Assembly: GCA_030435675.1 (NCBI GenBank)
Contig: CM059624.1
Coordinates: forward strand, 12,858,769 to 12,922,768
Source: Steinernema hermaphroditum
Taxonomy: Eukaryota > Nematoda > Chromadorea > Rhabditida > Steinernematidae
Reading direction: 5' to 3'
DNA: 64,000 nt
The notes below the pieces were generated by a model. It searched no databases. It was not told the origin of the DNA and saw only the letters and a program-made list of their open reading frames with translations. The translations under genes were made by a program, and so were the position numbers. Positions 34,788 to 46,653 of the stretch are shown piece by piece; the first letter of the stretch is position 1; each line of letters starts with the position of its first letter.

Positions 34788-35052
34788 ATGTTCCAATTCG
34801 TCTTCGCCCTTCTTGCCGTCTTCGTCGCCATCGCCGCCGCTGGAGGTATAAAACCCCTTTCAAGCAAGTTTTAAAAATTCTTCAGTCCCTTACGGGAACG
34901 GGTACGGTGCTGCGGGATACGGTGGTCCCATTGGAGGGTACGGTTATGGCGGCCCCAAAGTTTATGGACAAGGATACGGCTATGGACCACAGAAGGCTCC
35001 TTATGGATATGGATCTTACGGATATGGACCTGCTTATGGGAGAGGATACTGA
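34788..35052 (+). CDS. Secreted Gly/Tyr-rich short peptide (antimicrobial NLP/CNC-like)
   Basis: Exons 34788-34845 and 34886-35052 join in phase to 74 residues. The first 19 form a clear signal peptide (MFQFVFALLAVFVAIAAAG). The mature part is almost all Gly, Tyr, Pro and Ala in GYG-type repeats such as GYGYGGP and GYGYGPQ, ending YGRGY. Nematode NLP/CNC epidermal antimicrobial peptides and some cuticle or eggshell peptides look like this; which it is cannot be told from the sequence. The intron is 40 bp. An AATAAA-type signal (GAATAAAGCG) lies at about 35099, close after the stop, as expected for a short transcript. Confidence 0.82.
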
Positions 35053-37641
35053 TTCTGGGGCGAAATTTTCCTGATTTCCTGCTTACTCATCGAATCTGAA
35101 TAAAGCGCTTGTGCACGGATAATCCATTCATTACAAACGCGTCGAGACCAAATATGTGTTGACAGAGAACTAATTCATTAGAGTGAAGAACAACCGACTG
35201 ACAGATACAGACTGCATTTTGCAGGCAATCAGCATTCTAGACGTCTAGTATGGATAGACTGGTCATTCTTAGACAGTTTCGTTGACCACATTGCTATTAT
35301 CGAGACTGTCTCTCCATCCTACCGTTTTTTCCTATGTATAAAGAAACTAGCTTGCTAACCTTCATCGAAATGGATAGATACAACAACTACTGACCTGGCT
35401 ATGTTCAATTTTCAATCAAGTGATGGTTTGGCGAGCATGGGGATACCATACGGAAACTGATCAGGGGTGATACATTCTGTGAAATTTTATCCGAAACATC
35501 ATATGCCATACGCAAGGAGGTGAGCCAAATGGAGCCGGAGGCGAGAACGGTGAACATCCGCTTAGCAAACTTGCCTGTTCTAACAGCTTATATGCATCAA
35601 CGGTCTCCTCTGATGACTACACATCTTCTACATGCTCCTAAGATACACCTTTTTTACCGTTTCTCACCACTCACTCGGTTCGGAAACGATTACCGAGCCC
35701 AGCCGGCTCGATTGGCGTCACTGGCAGCCATACATGTACTTTGAAATCGTTTTGGAACGACCGTCACGAGAAGTGTGCAATCGTCAGAGGAGGCCAATAA
35801 TTCAGAAAAAGTGATAGATCAGGCGAGACAATACAGTTTACTAAGCAGATGTTTGCCATTCTCAACTCCGGTTCCGGTTGGCACGGGTATACTCCTTATT
35901 CCCCTGAAGCCATTTTCAGTTCAATCTAAGCGGGCACTATAAAAGAATCCCTCCTGAAAGCAAATGCAATCTGACGTTCTTGGGAACGGCGAACAGCTCC
36001 GTGCTCCTGCTCCCGACAAATAAAATGTTTTTCTCCTTGCTCATATCTTGGTGCTTTCTCCGCACTCCGGATCGTAAATGAGTCACCACAATCCAAGAAG
36101 TCGATCGGTCATGAGTCACTCCTGTTTCGACAAACAAACGACGGACGGAAATCAGGTTGCCGCGAGTGGAAGCGACGTTCATCGAATCTCAGACGTTTTC
36201 AACCGTTTCTAATCGATCTGTTTGTTTTGGAGCCAGCCAACGTGGTCATCGCTCTTTGACTCTTTTTTGTCGAACTCCCTCCTGAGTCAGCCGTTTGCTC
36301 TTCCGGATCGCTTTTGCCTGTTTTCGTCTTCTCTGAATCAGCTTTTTATCGACCCCTCGACGGCGTTCTATTCCTGGACTGGCCTTCGAAATGTCACTTT
36401 TTGTGTCAAGTGTGCTTGATTAGCTGGAACGATGAAGTAATTAATCTTCATTTACCGTTCGAAGAAGGAGATCCCGATCAGTCCTCACCTTAGTAAGGGA
36501 AAACGAGTTGGTCATTTACTGTTTATCGCTCGACTGATGACTAACCTTTTTTGTTTCGGAGGCGTTGTTGATCAGCGTTCGTTACCCACCCATTAGGAGT
36601 GGGTAAGAAATGGGTAAAAAATGACTGAAAAAGGGTCGACCCTCAATTGGGCGACTCTGTTGATATCGATGTTGATATCATTCGGCTATCACTGTTCGTG
36701 CCTACCTGAATACGCCAAAAATGAGCTCCAAGGATGGTTGGTCCAGTCTTTTTGAGTCATGTCATGCTATGGGTTATTTTGGGTATAGCTGCTCCGGTCC
36801 CAATTGGATTATTTGCAATGTGTAAGCAATGATTTTTAGCTGATGTGTTGTATGCATCTGTATAAGGATATGACTGCATGACTATATACAGGAAGCTTAA
36901 TGTGATAGACAGATGCAATGTTTCTTCAGTTACGGTAACGACTTTCGGCTAGGAGGAACACCACGATAGCCTACTCTGTATACACCGTGGCCCAAAAGGA
37001 GTGTCTAAACAGAACTCTGGAAGGCCATTCAGAAATTCAGCCCGATCGGTTTCTTTCGTTATTCGCTTTTTTTCATTTTCCGACCGGTCCCACGGCTGGA
37101 TGGCCACAAAAAATGACATTCCAGACTAAATTCCGTTTTTGGGCCGCCCTATATAAACAAAGTTTTAAGCCTCTCCCGTTTTAAGCGTCACTCCTTATTC
37201 GCATTTGTATCCATAATCCTCGTTTTTCCCTTCTGTTTAGTTTCCAAGAGGTTTTCCTTTGTTGTTCATGTAGATTCTACTGGATGGTTTAAGATCTAAA
37301 GACTGGTTTCTACGGCTATTTGCTACATTCGTGTACTTATTAAATGAAAGAATCATCAGAATTTTGTGACTTTGAAAGGAAAGAGACGGATAGATTGATG
37401 CTCATACTTGAAATTAGTACTCACGTGGGATAACTTACGTACGCACTTGAACACGTCAACAACATTTGTGTAACGATTTTATGAGTTTTGGCGGGACAAC
37501 AGGTCGATAAAAGAGCGTAATTGATGCGTTCGTTTTTGTGGAAATTTCTGGCGGTGATTTGACGATGATCGTTGACTTGATTAACCGCTCATTACACCCA
37601 AAAGCTCCTCATTTTCAGTTTCCTCCTTCTATTACGTACTT
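35053..37641. other. Intergenic, no supported gene
   Basis: About 2.6 kb without a convincing gene. Short ORFs near 35520-35814, 35937-36182 and 36222-36419 lack motifs and splice partners. Confidence 0.45.
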
Positions 37642-38418
37642 ACAAGGGAACCACCCGAAGTGATACGCGCCGATCGAGCTGCGGTGTGGTGGGCCGGATG
37701 GAGGGTGGGCTGGGGAGTCGAACGCACGTAAACTCCGCTGCCCGAAATTAAGGCATCTACCCTAAAAATGGCCACGAAGTAGCAAAAATTCACAGCACTC
37801 GATACTAGTACGATCGCAATGGCTGTAAGCGGCATTGCCTGTGTCGTCGAGTGGTAGTGCTGTCGGTTACCAATACATAAAGGAGTGGCGGTTCGAACCC
37901 CTGCGGGTCCAAAATTTTTTTATTTATCTTCAATCAACTTTTCTCGTATGTTTTACGCGTTACTCTGATTTACTTTACCTTTACCACAACAGAATTAATG
38001 TCCATCGTTATTAATGAATATCGATAATTTCCGGTTCTAAAGGAAGTGATCGTGTTTTCGTGTATGTGGAAGGTAGACTGTGGGAAAATAACCAAAGTAA
38101 CGCGTAAAACATATGAGAAAAGTTGATTGAAGATAAATAAAAAAATTTTGGACCCGCAGGGGTTCGAACCACCACTCCTTTATGTATTGGTAACCAACCG
38201 CACTACCACTCGACCACACAGGCAATGCCGCTTAAAGCCATTGCGGTCGTACTAGTATCGAGTGCTGTGAATTTTTGCGACTTCTTGGCCATGTTTAGGG
38301 TAGATGCCTTAATTTCGGGCAGCGGAGTTTACGTGCGTTCGACTCCCCAGCCCACCCTCCATCCGGCCCACCACACCGCAGCTCGATCGGCGCGTATCAC
38401 TTCGGGTGGTTCCCTTGT
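37642..38418. repeat. 0.78 kb fold-back element with a tRNA-like core in each arm
   Basis: Arms of about 320 bp (37642-37965 and 38096-38418) are inverted copies with few differences around a 130-bp loop. The ends read CAAGGGAACCACCCGAAGTG and its complement, flanked on each side by TTA, a possible target-site duplication. Inside each arm a tRNA-like stretch has an A-box-like TCGAGTGGTAGTGC and a perfect B box GGTTCGAAC, followed by a T-rich tract. The acceptor ends do not pair, so a working tRNA is unlikely. No ORF of note is present. Confidence 0.8.
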
Positions 38419-39724
38419 TAGTTTTTTTTATCAAAATTGCAACAAAAGTATACAACTGGGCGACGTTTTTGCAAAACTGTCCAGACTAGAAATTTCCCGA
38501 CATCAGGGCAGCTTGTTTGTCTCAAATTCTGGGACAGTCGATAAGAACACCTAGATGGAGAGCCCTTTTTGTAGATAGCAGGTAGACGAACATGAAGCGC
38601 TTGTAATAAGTTATCAGTCAATGGGTTACTCCGTCTATTTCTGTCTATTGGGAGCATTGTGCGACCGGTCACATATCTCACGGAGCAAAGCGTGGAGCAA
38701 CATCCCATCAGACAGATCTGTTCATCTACTCTGTCAAGTGACGAAGAGTGGATCGAAAGTTTGAACGCGATCTGTTTTGTGCACATGACCCTTATTGAAC
38801 TGAGTGGGTGTGGCGGGTGAATTCACATCAACTGGGTGAATTTCTCAGGCTTCGATCTGCTTATATGGTCACATATCTGTGACCTGGTGCACGGATAGCC
38901 TGGTTTGCGGATTCAGAATCAAAGTTCCCTCTAGAAAAAGCGTCCATCTGCGTTGATCTTATTTAACCCTTAGATGAAGTGGCTGTATGATGTATCCTGT
39001 GCCCGGAAACGGTCCCTCCGAACGTACTTTGACACATTCACGGTCATTACCATAACTCTCACGTTCGTTGGAAGTTCAGAAAACACGAAAAACTCCGATC
39101 ATTTGATACTATAAACAGTTTCTTCGCGGAGGGAAACCCTGTAAATACACGATTTTTCTGTTCTAACGTGACATGCGGACATATACAACACTCTTATTCC
39201 CCACCTACAGAAAAATCCTACCGTATAAAAGATGCGAACCTGTGCCTATTTCATTGTCGAGAAGCTCTTTAAGGAAGTTCGTAAATTTCGTCTTTGACTA
39301 GCCTAACGCTCAAACGTGTTCCAGTGCGTGTATTTCCCAAAATCAATCAAACTTTTTGTTTCAAATTCCAGATTTTTAAACTGAGGGGAACACCGTGGAT
39401 TCGCTCAATTATGACTCCGCTTCCGGTGACCGCTTTGTCTTCTCACCTCCTAAAAATAACGTTTACTCAAGCCATCGCGTCCTTCCCCCCTTGTTTTGCC
39501 CCAGAAGAAGCGTTTACCGAACACAGCGACCTTCTCGCTCGTTCCCCTCGCGCCCGCACAGCCCTGACTCCTCCGGCGACGTTATTACAGCGCCTGGAGA
39601 CGCGCAAGAAACCGGCTTCTTTGCCTCTTGTTTTCATTTTGGTGACCTTCTGTGGAGTGGCGCGCATCTTCTTCCGCTCTGCCCCGAAGGTGCTTCTAAT
39701 CCACAAAGCGTTCAGATCAATCCG
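38419..39724. other. Intergenic, upstream of the metalloproteinase gene
   Basis: No supported gene. Open frames at 39294-39764 and 39395-39889 overlap the first exon of the metalloproteinase in part, but they have no independent support. Confidence 0.5.
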
Positions 39725-42700
39725 ATGCGGGTGGTCGTCGCCTGCCTGCTTCTTCTTCTTGTAGCTGACCCGCTCAGCGCCTTTGACCTTTTCGGACTCT
39801 TCGGAGGATCGAAACATAAGGTCTCCAAACCCGATCGGGCGCCCGTTTCCGATGACAAGGCTAAGGTGAGTTATTCATACTTCTGCTAAAAAATCGTGAT
39901 AGGATCTGTGAAATGAGTCTGTGACCCCTTAAGTGTGATTAAAATAAGGGGATAGCAATTACAAAAGACGAAAGGATTAAGTGTCAATCCAAAACCACCC
40001 GATTTGACCTGGCTCCTACAAGGGAACCTTCCAAAGTGTCCGCCTGAAGATTGATACATCGACAGGCCTTTATTAGTCGAAGTCAGTTCGATCCGAGGCG
40101 AACACTTCGGAAGGTTCCCTTGTAAGATCACATGGATGCTTTTTACAGACTTTCACTTAGAATCGAATTACCCAAAACTCCGCGGATAAAAGTCCACAAG
40201 TGTCGCATTGCTATGAAATCTTTCTGTCGGTCAGCAATCAGTATTCTGATCGTGCCCAGAGATGGGAATCGGCTCAGCCGTCTATTCGTATCAGCCATTC
40301 AACCGGTTGGCTAGCCGATCCGTCAGGCGTGCAACCGATCTCCTGGCGGCATTCAATACCGATCAGAACGGTGACGGATCGGTTGGCTAGCCAATCCTAT
40401 CTATTCGATCCCATATTTAATCTTGCGCACCTGCTTTCATATTAACTCATATTCATCGTTTTGCTATCCGCGTTCCATTATAGCATAAGACAATCATAGC
40501 TGGCAAAGCATATCATTCAACGTTTCAAGTGACTATTCCTGTTTTGACACAATGTAGCAATAGAGAGAATAACAAGGAAGTGTTCCATAATTGAATTACG
40601 TTTTCTCAATGGAGTCTCCACGTTACCGCACGTCACTTTTTGTGTAAAAACAGTTGCAACGATGGTAATAAGAGACGATGAGTGATGACGGTTAGTATCG
40701 AATTATCAAAACATGATCTGCGTAAGGGTGCTTGACTGAGTAAACGTTTAAACATCGGAGTTCAAAGTTTATCTATTTTAAAGGGAGCATAGAAAATACA
40801 AAAATTGACAGTTCTGACTCGATGTTCGCTTAAGCGCTTAGTTCATGGATTCTGCTGATTTATTTTCTGGTAAGCCTGGTTTTTGGTCAATGGATTGACA
40901 CGACCAATCTTGCCTTAGAGCACACACAAATATAAGACGGGGACTGTTTGGACTGTCTCCCACAGGGACTGTAGTCTAACCTGCAGATGAATTTGTAGAT
41001 TAGAGATTTCAGATATGCAGATTTGAATGAAACGAAATTCTCAATTACCGTTATATGGGAGCATTTGAGTCTGGCGTAGATAAGGTGTGGCATGGAAAAT
41101 CTTCTAAGCTCCCATGAGTCCGGACTCGAGCGCAGTCGGATTTTTGACTTGTTTCCAGACTCGGACTCAATCGGGATCGAAGTGACCGTTGAAATAGATC
41201 GAGATGCTATCTTCATGTCCAAATGTCCCAGTAGTCCAGTCACGAACCTACTTACATTGCCCATTTTAGCAATACCTTCAAAACTTCGGCTATGTGGAGT
41301 CGTCCAACTCGCTCGCCGCCTCCCCTCGTGGCATGTCCGCCGACTTCTCCGACGTCACCCAAATCCTCAAGAAGGCAGTGAGAAAGTTCCAAGAATTCGC
41401 GGGTCTAAAGCCCACCGGAGAACTGGACGTGCAGACGAAGAAGAAGATGGCAGAGCCTCGTTGTGGAGTCACCGACGTCGCGGCCATCACTTCGGGAAGG
41501 GGTGCTGCCTTCAAGTGGCCCAAGAGCCAGCTGACCTACTCGATCTTCATGTACTCCCCCGATCTGCCCAGAGACGACATCCGCACGGCCATCAAGAGGG
41601 CCTACAACGTGTGGGCCGCCGTGGCGCCTCTGGATTTCGTGGAACTTCGCGATAACGACGAGAGCGCCGATATCAAAATCAAGTTCGCCGGTGGAAGTCA
41701 CGGCGACCCTTGGCCCTTCGATGGAAGAGGTTCGAAGCGCCGACGACGTCTTAATAAGGTCCGTTTTAGGCGGTGTTCTGGCGCACGCCACCATGCCCAC
41801 CAGCGGCATGCTCCACTTCGACGAGGACGAGAACTGGGTGTACATGGATGCCGAGAAGATCGCGAAGCACGACTATACGGACGTCTACGCTGTCGCCATC
41901 CACGAGGGAGGCCACACGCTGGGTCTGTCGCATTCCCGCGACGAGAACTCGATCATGGCGCCCTTCTACCAGGAGACTGTGGACGAAGACGGGAACTATA
42001 AGGAACCGAAGTTGAAGCCTGACGATGTCAGGGCTATTCAGGACATCTATGGTGAGTGGGGGCGTAAGACATTTCTAGTTTATGAACCTAAAATAAGCTT
42101 GCTCGGGTCAGCTCGGAGTTTCCACAAGGAAGTCCTGAACGTGGAATGTGGGCCCAGCTCTTATCCTTCCAAAGTTCATCATTATATCATTCTAAGGTCC
42201 CCGCCGAGGCGGCGCTCCTACCACCGATTGGGACAGCTCGCCTCCCCGAGAACGACCTCGTCCGCCCACAACCACCGAACGCCCCAGGACCACCACCGAC
42301 TCCTTCTGGGGAGGCTTCGGCTTCGGAGGCCGTGACCGCGGAACCACGAGCAGTGGGCGCGGCGGCTTCTTCGGAGGATTCTTCGGTGGAGGATCGCGCG
42401 AATCGTCGACGCGCCCCTCTTCTCCCAGCTCCGGCGGTCGTTTCTCGGATTTCGACGTTAACTGCCCTACTTCTCTGGATGCCTACACTGTCGGTGAGTG
42501 CGGCAGACTCAAAGCACGACACAAACAACCACTCTAGGCTCTAACAACAAAGGCTATCTTTTCCGCGGCTCCAAAGTCTACGAAGTGGATGGTCGCCGTA
42601 TTGGCTCCGCCAAGGCTGTCCAGGATGTCTTCCCCAACGGCCCAATCTACGTCCAGGCGGCCGTCACCAACCCTCGTTCCCAGCTGACCCTCCTCTTCCA

Positions 42701-43118
42701 AGACCGACGCGTCTACGGATTCGCCTGGAATCCGCGGCTGAACCGATTCCAGCTGGACGCCGAGTACCCGAAGACGCTGCCTCAAGACATCGTCTTCAAT
42801 CCTGTCGGAGGTCTTCTCTGGATAGACGGACAGCAGATGCTTCTTTCCGTAGGTTGTAACTACTGTACCCGCAGTACAACGGTACCTGTTCAGTACGGTA
42901 AAAACTTCGCCGTGTACGACGAGTACTGGAACCAGCAGACGCTGGCCAACAGGCTCGACAGCTACTTCCCCGGCTTCCCCAGCGACATCAAAGGAGGCGT
43001 CGCCGACAGGTCCGGAACGGTGACACTGTTCGCCTTGGACAAAGTGTACAAGTACGACGCTCAGAGCAAAAGATTACAGGGAGACGCTGTTCCGTTGAAC
43101 TCTTACCTCACTTGCTGA
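39725..43118 (+). CDS. Secreted matrix metalloproteinase (zmp family)
   Basis: Exons 39725-39865, 41270-41729, 41770-42051, 42197-42493, 42538-42848 and 42894-43118 join in phase to 571 residues. Residues 1-20 are a signal peptide (MRVVVACLLLLLVADPLSA). The propeptide ends in the cysteine switch PRCGVTD (Cys112). The catalytic domain has the structural-metal loop HGDPWPFDGRGGVLAHA and the zinc site HEGGHTLGLSH at residues 245-255 with its catalytic Glu, then a Met-turn SIMAPFY. A Gly/Phe/Ser/Thr/Pro-rich hinge of about 90 residues leads to a hemopexin-like domain that starts and ends with Cys (VNCPT ... YLTC). The family digests extracellular matrix. The 45-bp stretch 42849-42893 has GT-AG ends but no stop and keeps frame; if retained it adds 15 residues (586 total). 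Intron 1 (1.4 kb) holds a small transposon. C. elegans has several zmp genes; I cannot say which is the orthologue. Confidence 0.92.
40019..40122. mobile_element. 104-bp MITE with CAAGGGAACC termini in intron 1
   Basis: Perfect or near-perfect inverted ends CAAGGGAACCTTCC(A/G)AAGTG are followed by (T)CCGCC / GGCGAAC. TA stands immediately outside each end (40017-40018 and 40123-40124), as for TA-targeting elements. The same terminal sequence recurs at 37642/38418, 9658-9736, about 9229, 61258 and 1017-1045. Confidence 0.8.
40255..40400. repeat. Dispersed CAGAGATGG-type repeat copy in metalloproteinase intron 1
   Basis: This copy begins CAGAGATGGGAATCGGCTCAG and contains GGTTGGCTAGCC(G/A)ATCC twice. 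It is related to the copies at 25829-26113, 45376-45470 and 60160-60215. Confidence 0.6.
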
Positions 43119-43413
43119 TTCTGTGCCACAAAAAGTGTAAAGAATGTATCGACATATAAACTATTACAGTATGACTTGTGTTGATCAATCATCGATTCTT
43201 GGGATGATGCACTAATCACGTTAGTCACACAAAATTTGTGCTTTTTGCGGGCCTTTATCTTGACCGAAGACTAGAGGATCCTAGATACTCCTTATCATGA
43301 CCCTCAAAATCAAATTACATCCAATGTTCCTAGTATGATCCGTGTACGACTAAGTACCCTTGTATAACTTATAGTATTCAGCGAAATGTACAAAGCAAAC
43401 GGAGTGAAATCTA

Positions 43414-46386
43414 TCAAATTCTGGACAAGTTGGCGGCTTCCTGTTCGAGTTCCAACGTGACGGAGGCCAAGAAAGCCGGGATGGAATGTCCACAGTCGAG
43501 ATACGTTTCCACCTGTTCGCTCCACCGCTCGATGTACTCCGTCTCCAGAAGCTCGTAGGCGCCGTTTTCGTCGTTGTACTTGAAGGAGAATGACTTTCCC
43601 GGATCGTAGATGCTCTCCACCTCGCAAAAGCTCTGGTCGCGCATCTTGATTTGGTAGCCGGTCAGGTTCTGGCACCATCGCCTGTAGCGCTGGGCGACCT
43701 GCTGGTATTCTGTTGCCGCGGCTTTGAGGTTCCCTTCAGTCTTTTGGAGGCGTCTCTTGAGATCTGGAAAGGAAAGGTTGGGATCGAGGGCACATATTTC
43801 GGTGGATTATCTCCCAAAAGATATACAATTCCTTCTCACCTTCCACCTCTTCGTCGTCTTCCTCTCTCCTTCTCTTTGCCCCATTGTCGTCGGACGAATC
43901 GGATGACGAATCCTGTCTCTAAACATCAAAGATTGTCATAAAGCACGTCCAAAAACTGATCTTACCGCTCGCTTATGGGCTTCTTGCTTCTTCATCTCTT
44001 CGTGCGCCTCTTCGATCGGATTATGCGCGAAGTGCAGGATCTTCGTTGTCTCGCCGGCGTCCGTCTCCAGAGGTTGCTGAAACAGCTCTTTTATGTCCTG
44101 TTTGTTCATCTCCCCTTACCAGCCTCCGGATCTCCTCCCTCAGATCCCTGATCTCCCGCTGTTTCTCCTCCAGCATCGCCTCCGCCACCCGGCCCGTATG
44201 TGCCTTCACCCTCAGCTCCCGATTCTCGGCTTCCAACCTGGAGAACTTGTCGCGCATCCGGGCGAACTCCCTTTCCATGACCATGAATTCGGCTATCCTC
44301 TTCTCCAGCTCCTTGTTCTTCGTCTTCACCGCGATGACGTTCTCGATGACCTCGTTGGCGGTGCTTCTCTTCGGCGAGGTGAGGTTGTCCGAGAGAATTT
44401 GGTTCTTGATGGCGTCCTTCATCTTCTCCAGCTTAAGGTGGAGGGCGGCGTTCTCTCCCTTCTCCTTCTCCAGCTGTCGTTCGAGATCCATCTTCTGCTC
44501 GCGGAGGAGAAGCGACTTTCGGACTTGGTCGCTGAAAGGGAGAAGTGTTACGGTGGATAGTCCATTGATCTTATGAGTGTAAAGTGCAAAGCACTGAATG
44601 TTCCACTTACTTGGCGAGGAGCAATCGTTGGCTGGCGCCTTCACATCTCTTCTTCAACTCCTCGCACTCCTCCCTCAGTCGACAAATCATCAGTTCTTGG
44701 GCATTGCAGGACAGGTTGTGGTCGGTCTCGTTCAGCATGGAGGGGACTACCGTAACCTGCGACTGCTGGCTGCCCATGGACTCCTGTTGTTCCTGTTCGT
44801 CTTCCTTCAGCCTCCCCGTGAAATTACTCGAATCGTATCCCTCAGAATCTTGAGTATCGTCGTGTTCCAGTGACGCGTACTCTTCGATGGCCGGGTAGTC
44901 CTGCACCGATCCTTTGGCCAGCTCGGCAAGCTCCTCTAAAAAGCGATTTTGCGTCGCCATCTTTGGAGCTGAGTTTACCTTCTTTGAGTTCAGTCGGCGG
45001 TATCTGCATGTAGCTGACGTAGAGTTTCGAGCGATTCTCGCGATTCCACAGGTTCGCTTTCTGTAGAATCTCTTTGGCGCACTGAATCTGTGCCTGGGAG
45101 AATTGGTGCCACGTGTGGTATTTCCCGGCGACCGCTTTTAGTTCGTCGAATTGGAGCTTGTTTCGCAGCTGAAATCCATAAGATTCCATGAGAAATTAGT
45201 TAGGAACAAGTGGGAGTGTAAGCGTCTCCTGAATTTCAAGCATCCCACAATTGGAAACGGAGAATCAGTGCCATTAGGAGAGGTCCCTTATTGAAATATT
45301 GGATTGACGATTGCTACCTTTAGTTCATCATTCGAGGTTTTAATCTCAGAAATGTCCAATTATCAATGTCCTGAACCAGAAATGGACATCGGCTAGCCGT
45401 ATATCCGTATCAGCCGTTCAGCTGACTCAGCCGATCTGATCCGTTCGTGCCCATCTCTGTCCAGAACCCCTTTTCGGAAACAAATTGTTCTTCACAGCTC
45501 TTGGAACGGGTGGTCAGGCTAACTAAGACCTATATGTACAGAAAGAACAGGGCTAAAACGTGCCATTTTCACAGCTCGATCGAAGCTATGTTTTAGGCCA
45601 CATAAGCTCATTGACTGATTTCCAGTAGAAGAGAGTTGAGTGAAACCTACATTTTTGTTATCCCTGACTTCACTGAATCGCCGAAACTTGTCATTGAGCT
45701 CCTTTGTTTCGTTCAGCTTCTTTTCCAGCTCCCTCACCTTCTCGGTGGTTGTCTCCTCGCGCTTCCTGGCATGCGCCAACTCCTCTCTACTTCTTTTGAG
45801 AAGTCGTTTGAAGGACGACAGTTCTTCCTCCGTTTCGACGAGCCGCGAACTCGTGGAACGCTCTGAAAGGGAATTCATGGAGGACGTTTTGGAAGAGAAC
45901 TCTTTTTTGTCCCTTCAACATGAATTGAACGAATACGAATTTCCTCCGAAATTCAATCTGCACAGATTCTGGGTGGTCAGTGATTTTGTGACAACCTCGC
46001 TATTTCCATAGCCCGGTTAAGCATTATAAGCGATTATAAGATATGCTCAGACTAGCTTTTAAGCCTTTCCTGATTCTCGTTTCTCTATAAGATGGAAGGC
46101 GATGATCTAGGATCTTTCAGGATATCTTTATAAAAGAGCAGGCTCTTATTAGATGCTGGCATAGCCATATTATGATCAACGTGATGTAGCTTTTCTTTTT
46201 AGTGCTGGACTCACCCGACATCATGGTGTCGTCGAAGTTGAGTTTCCTGCTGACCGCACTGCTCGGCGGTCCATAGTCGCGTTCATACTCCTTATTGACT
46301 CTCTGGGAGAAGAGGCGGGTGGCCTCGCTCTCGTCGTCTTCGTCGACTCGAGGAAACAACGGCGTCGAGAAGCCGTTCGTGTCCAT
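43414..46386 (-). CDS. mdf-1: Spindle assembly checkpoint protein MAD1 (MDF-1)
   Basis: Exons 46386-46215, 45862-45651, 45168-44979, 44935-44611, 44531-44120, 44076-43966, 43918-43840 and 43763-43414 join in phase to 616 residues. Most of the protein is heptad-type coiled coil rich in Glu, Lys, Leu and Arg. Residues 449-457 read KILHFAHNP, corresponding to the Mad2-interaction motif of human MAD1 (KVLHMSLNP). The C-terminal globular domain shows LTGYQIKM, a central beta region, and SIPAFLASVTLEL, which closely matches the human ending SIPAFLSSLTLEL. MAD1 recruits MAD2 to unattached kinetochores and delays anaphase. The length is like nematode MDF-1 (shorter than the 718 of human). The start codon lies 3 bp after TTTTCAG and 267 bp downstream of the stop of the upstream same-strand gene, an arrangement typical of a trans-spliced operon member. 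A dispersed repeat sits in the intron at 45376-45470. Confidence 0.93.
45376..45470. repeat. Dispersed CAGAGATGG-type repeat copy in an mdf-1 intron
   Basis: The copy runs from CAGAAATGGACATCGGC to GCCCATCTCTG followed by TCCAGAACCCCT. It shares its right flank with the copies at 25829-26113. Confidence 0.65.
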
Positions 46387-46653
46387 TTCCTGAAAAGACG
46401 CCTCATATGTTGCAGAAATTTTCGAATCGGTGGCCAGAAGAACACGGAGAATAAAATAGAAATCGAATAATCGCGCGTTCCGGGGTCTCGAAGCGAAAAG
46501 TGACATGTTGAGACGACGACGAGGAGATGAACGCGACGGGGGCAGATGGTCGCCGGTGGGAAATTGTGGGGGAGAGGTCAATAAGTGCACTCCTAATAGA
46601 TCCTTTCTTTCTAATTTTCGCTTTTCCATCGAAATATACATGATCAGGTGGAG

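Noticed and set aside
37837..37911. Functional tRNA gene in the fold-back arm
   Set aside because: A and B boxes are present but acceptor strands do not pair and no clear anticodon stem forms.
39294..39764. Long plus-strand frames before the metalloproteinase signal peptide
   Set aside because: They are in other frames than the signal peptide or lack splice support; the MRVVVACLLL start fits a secreted enzyme.
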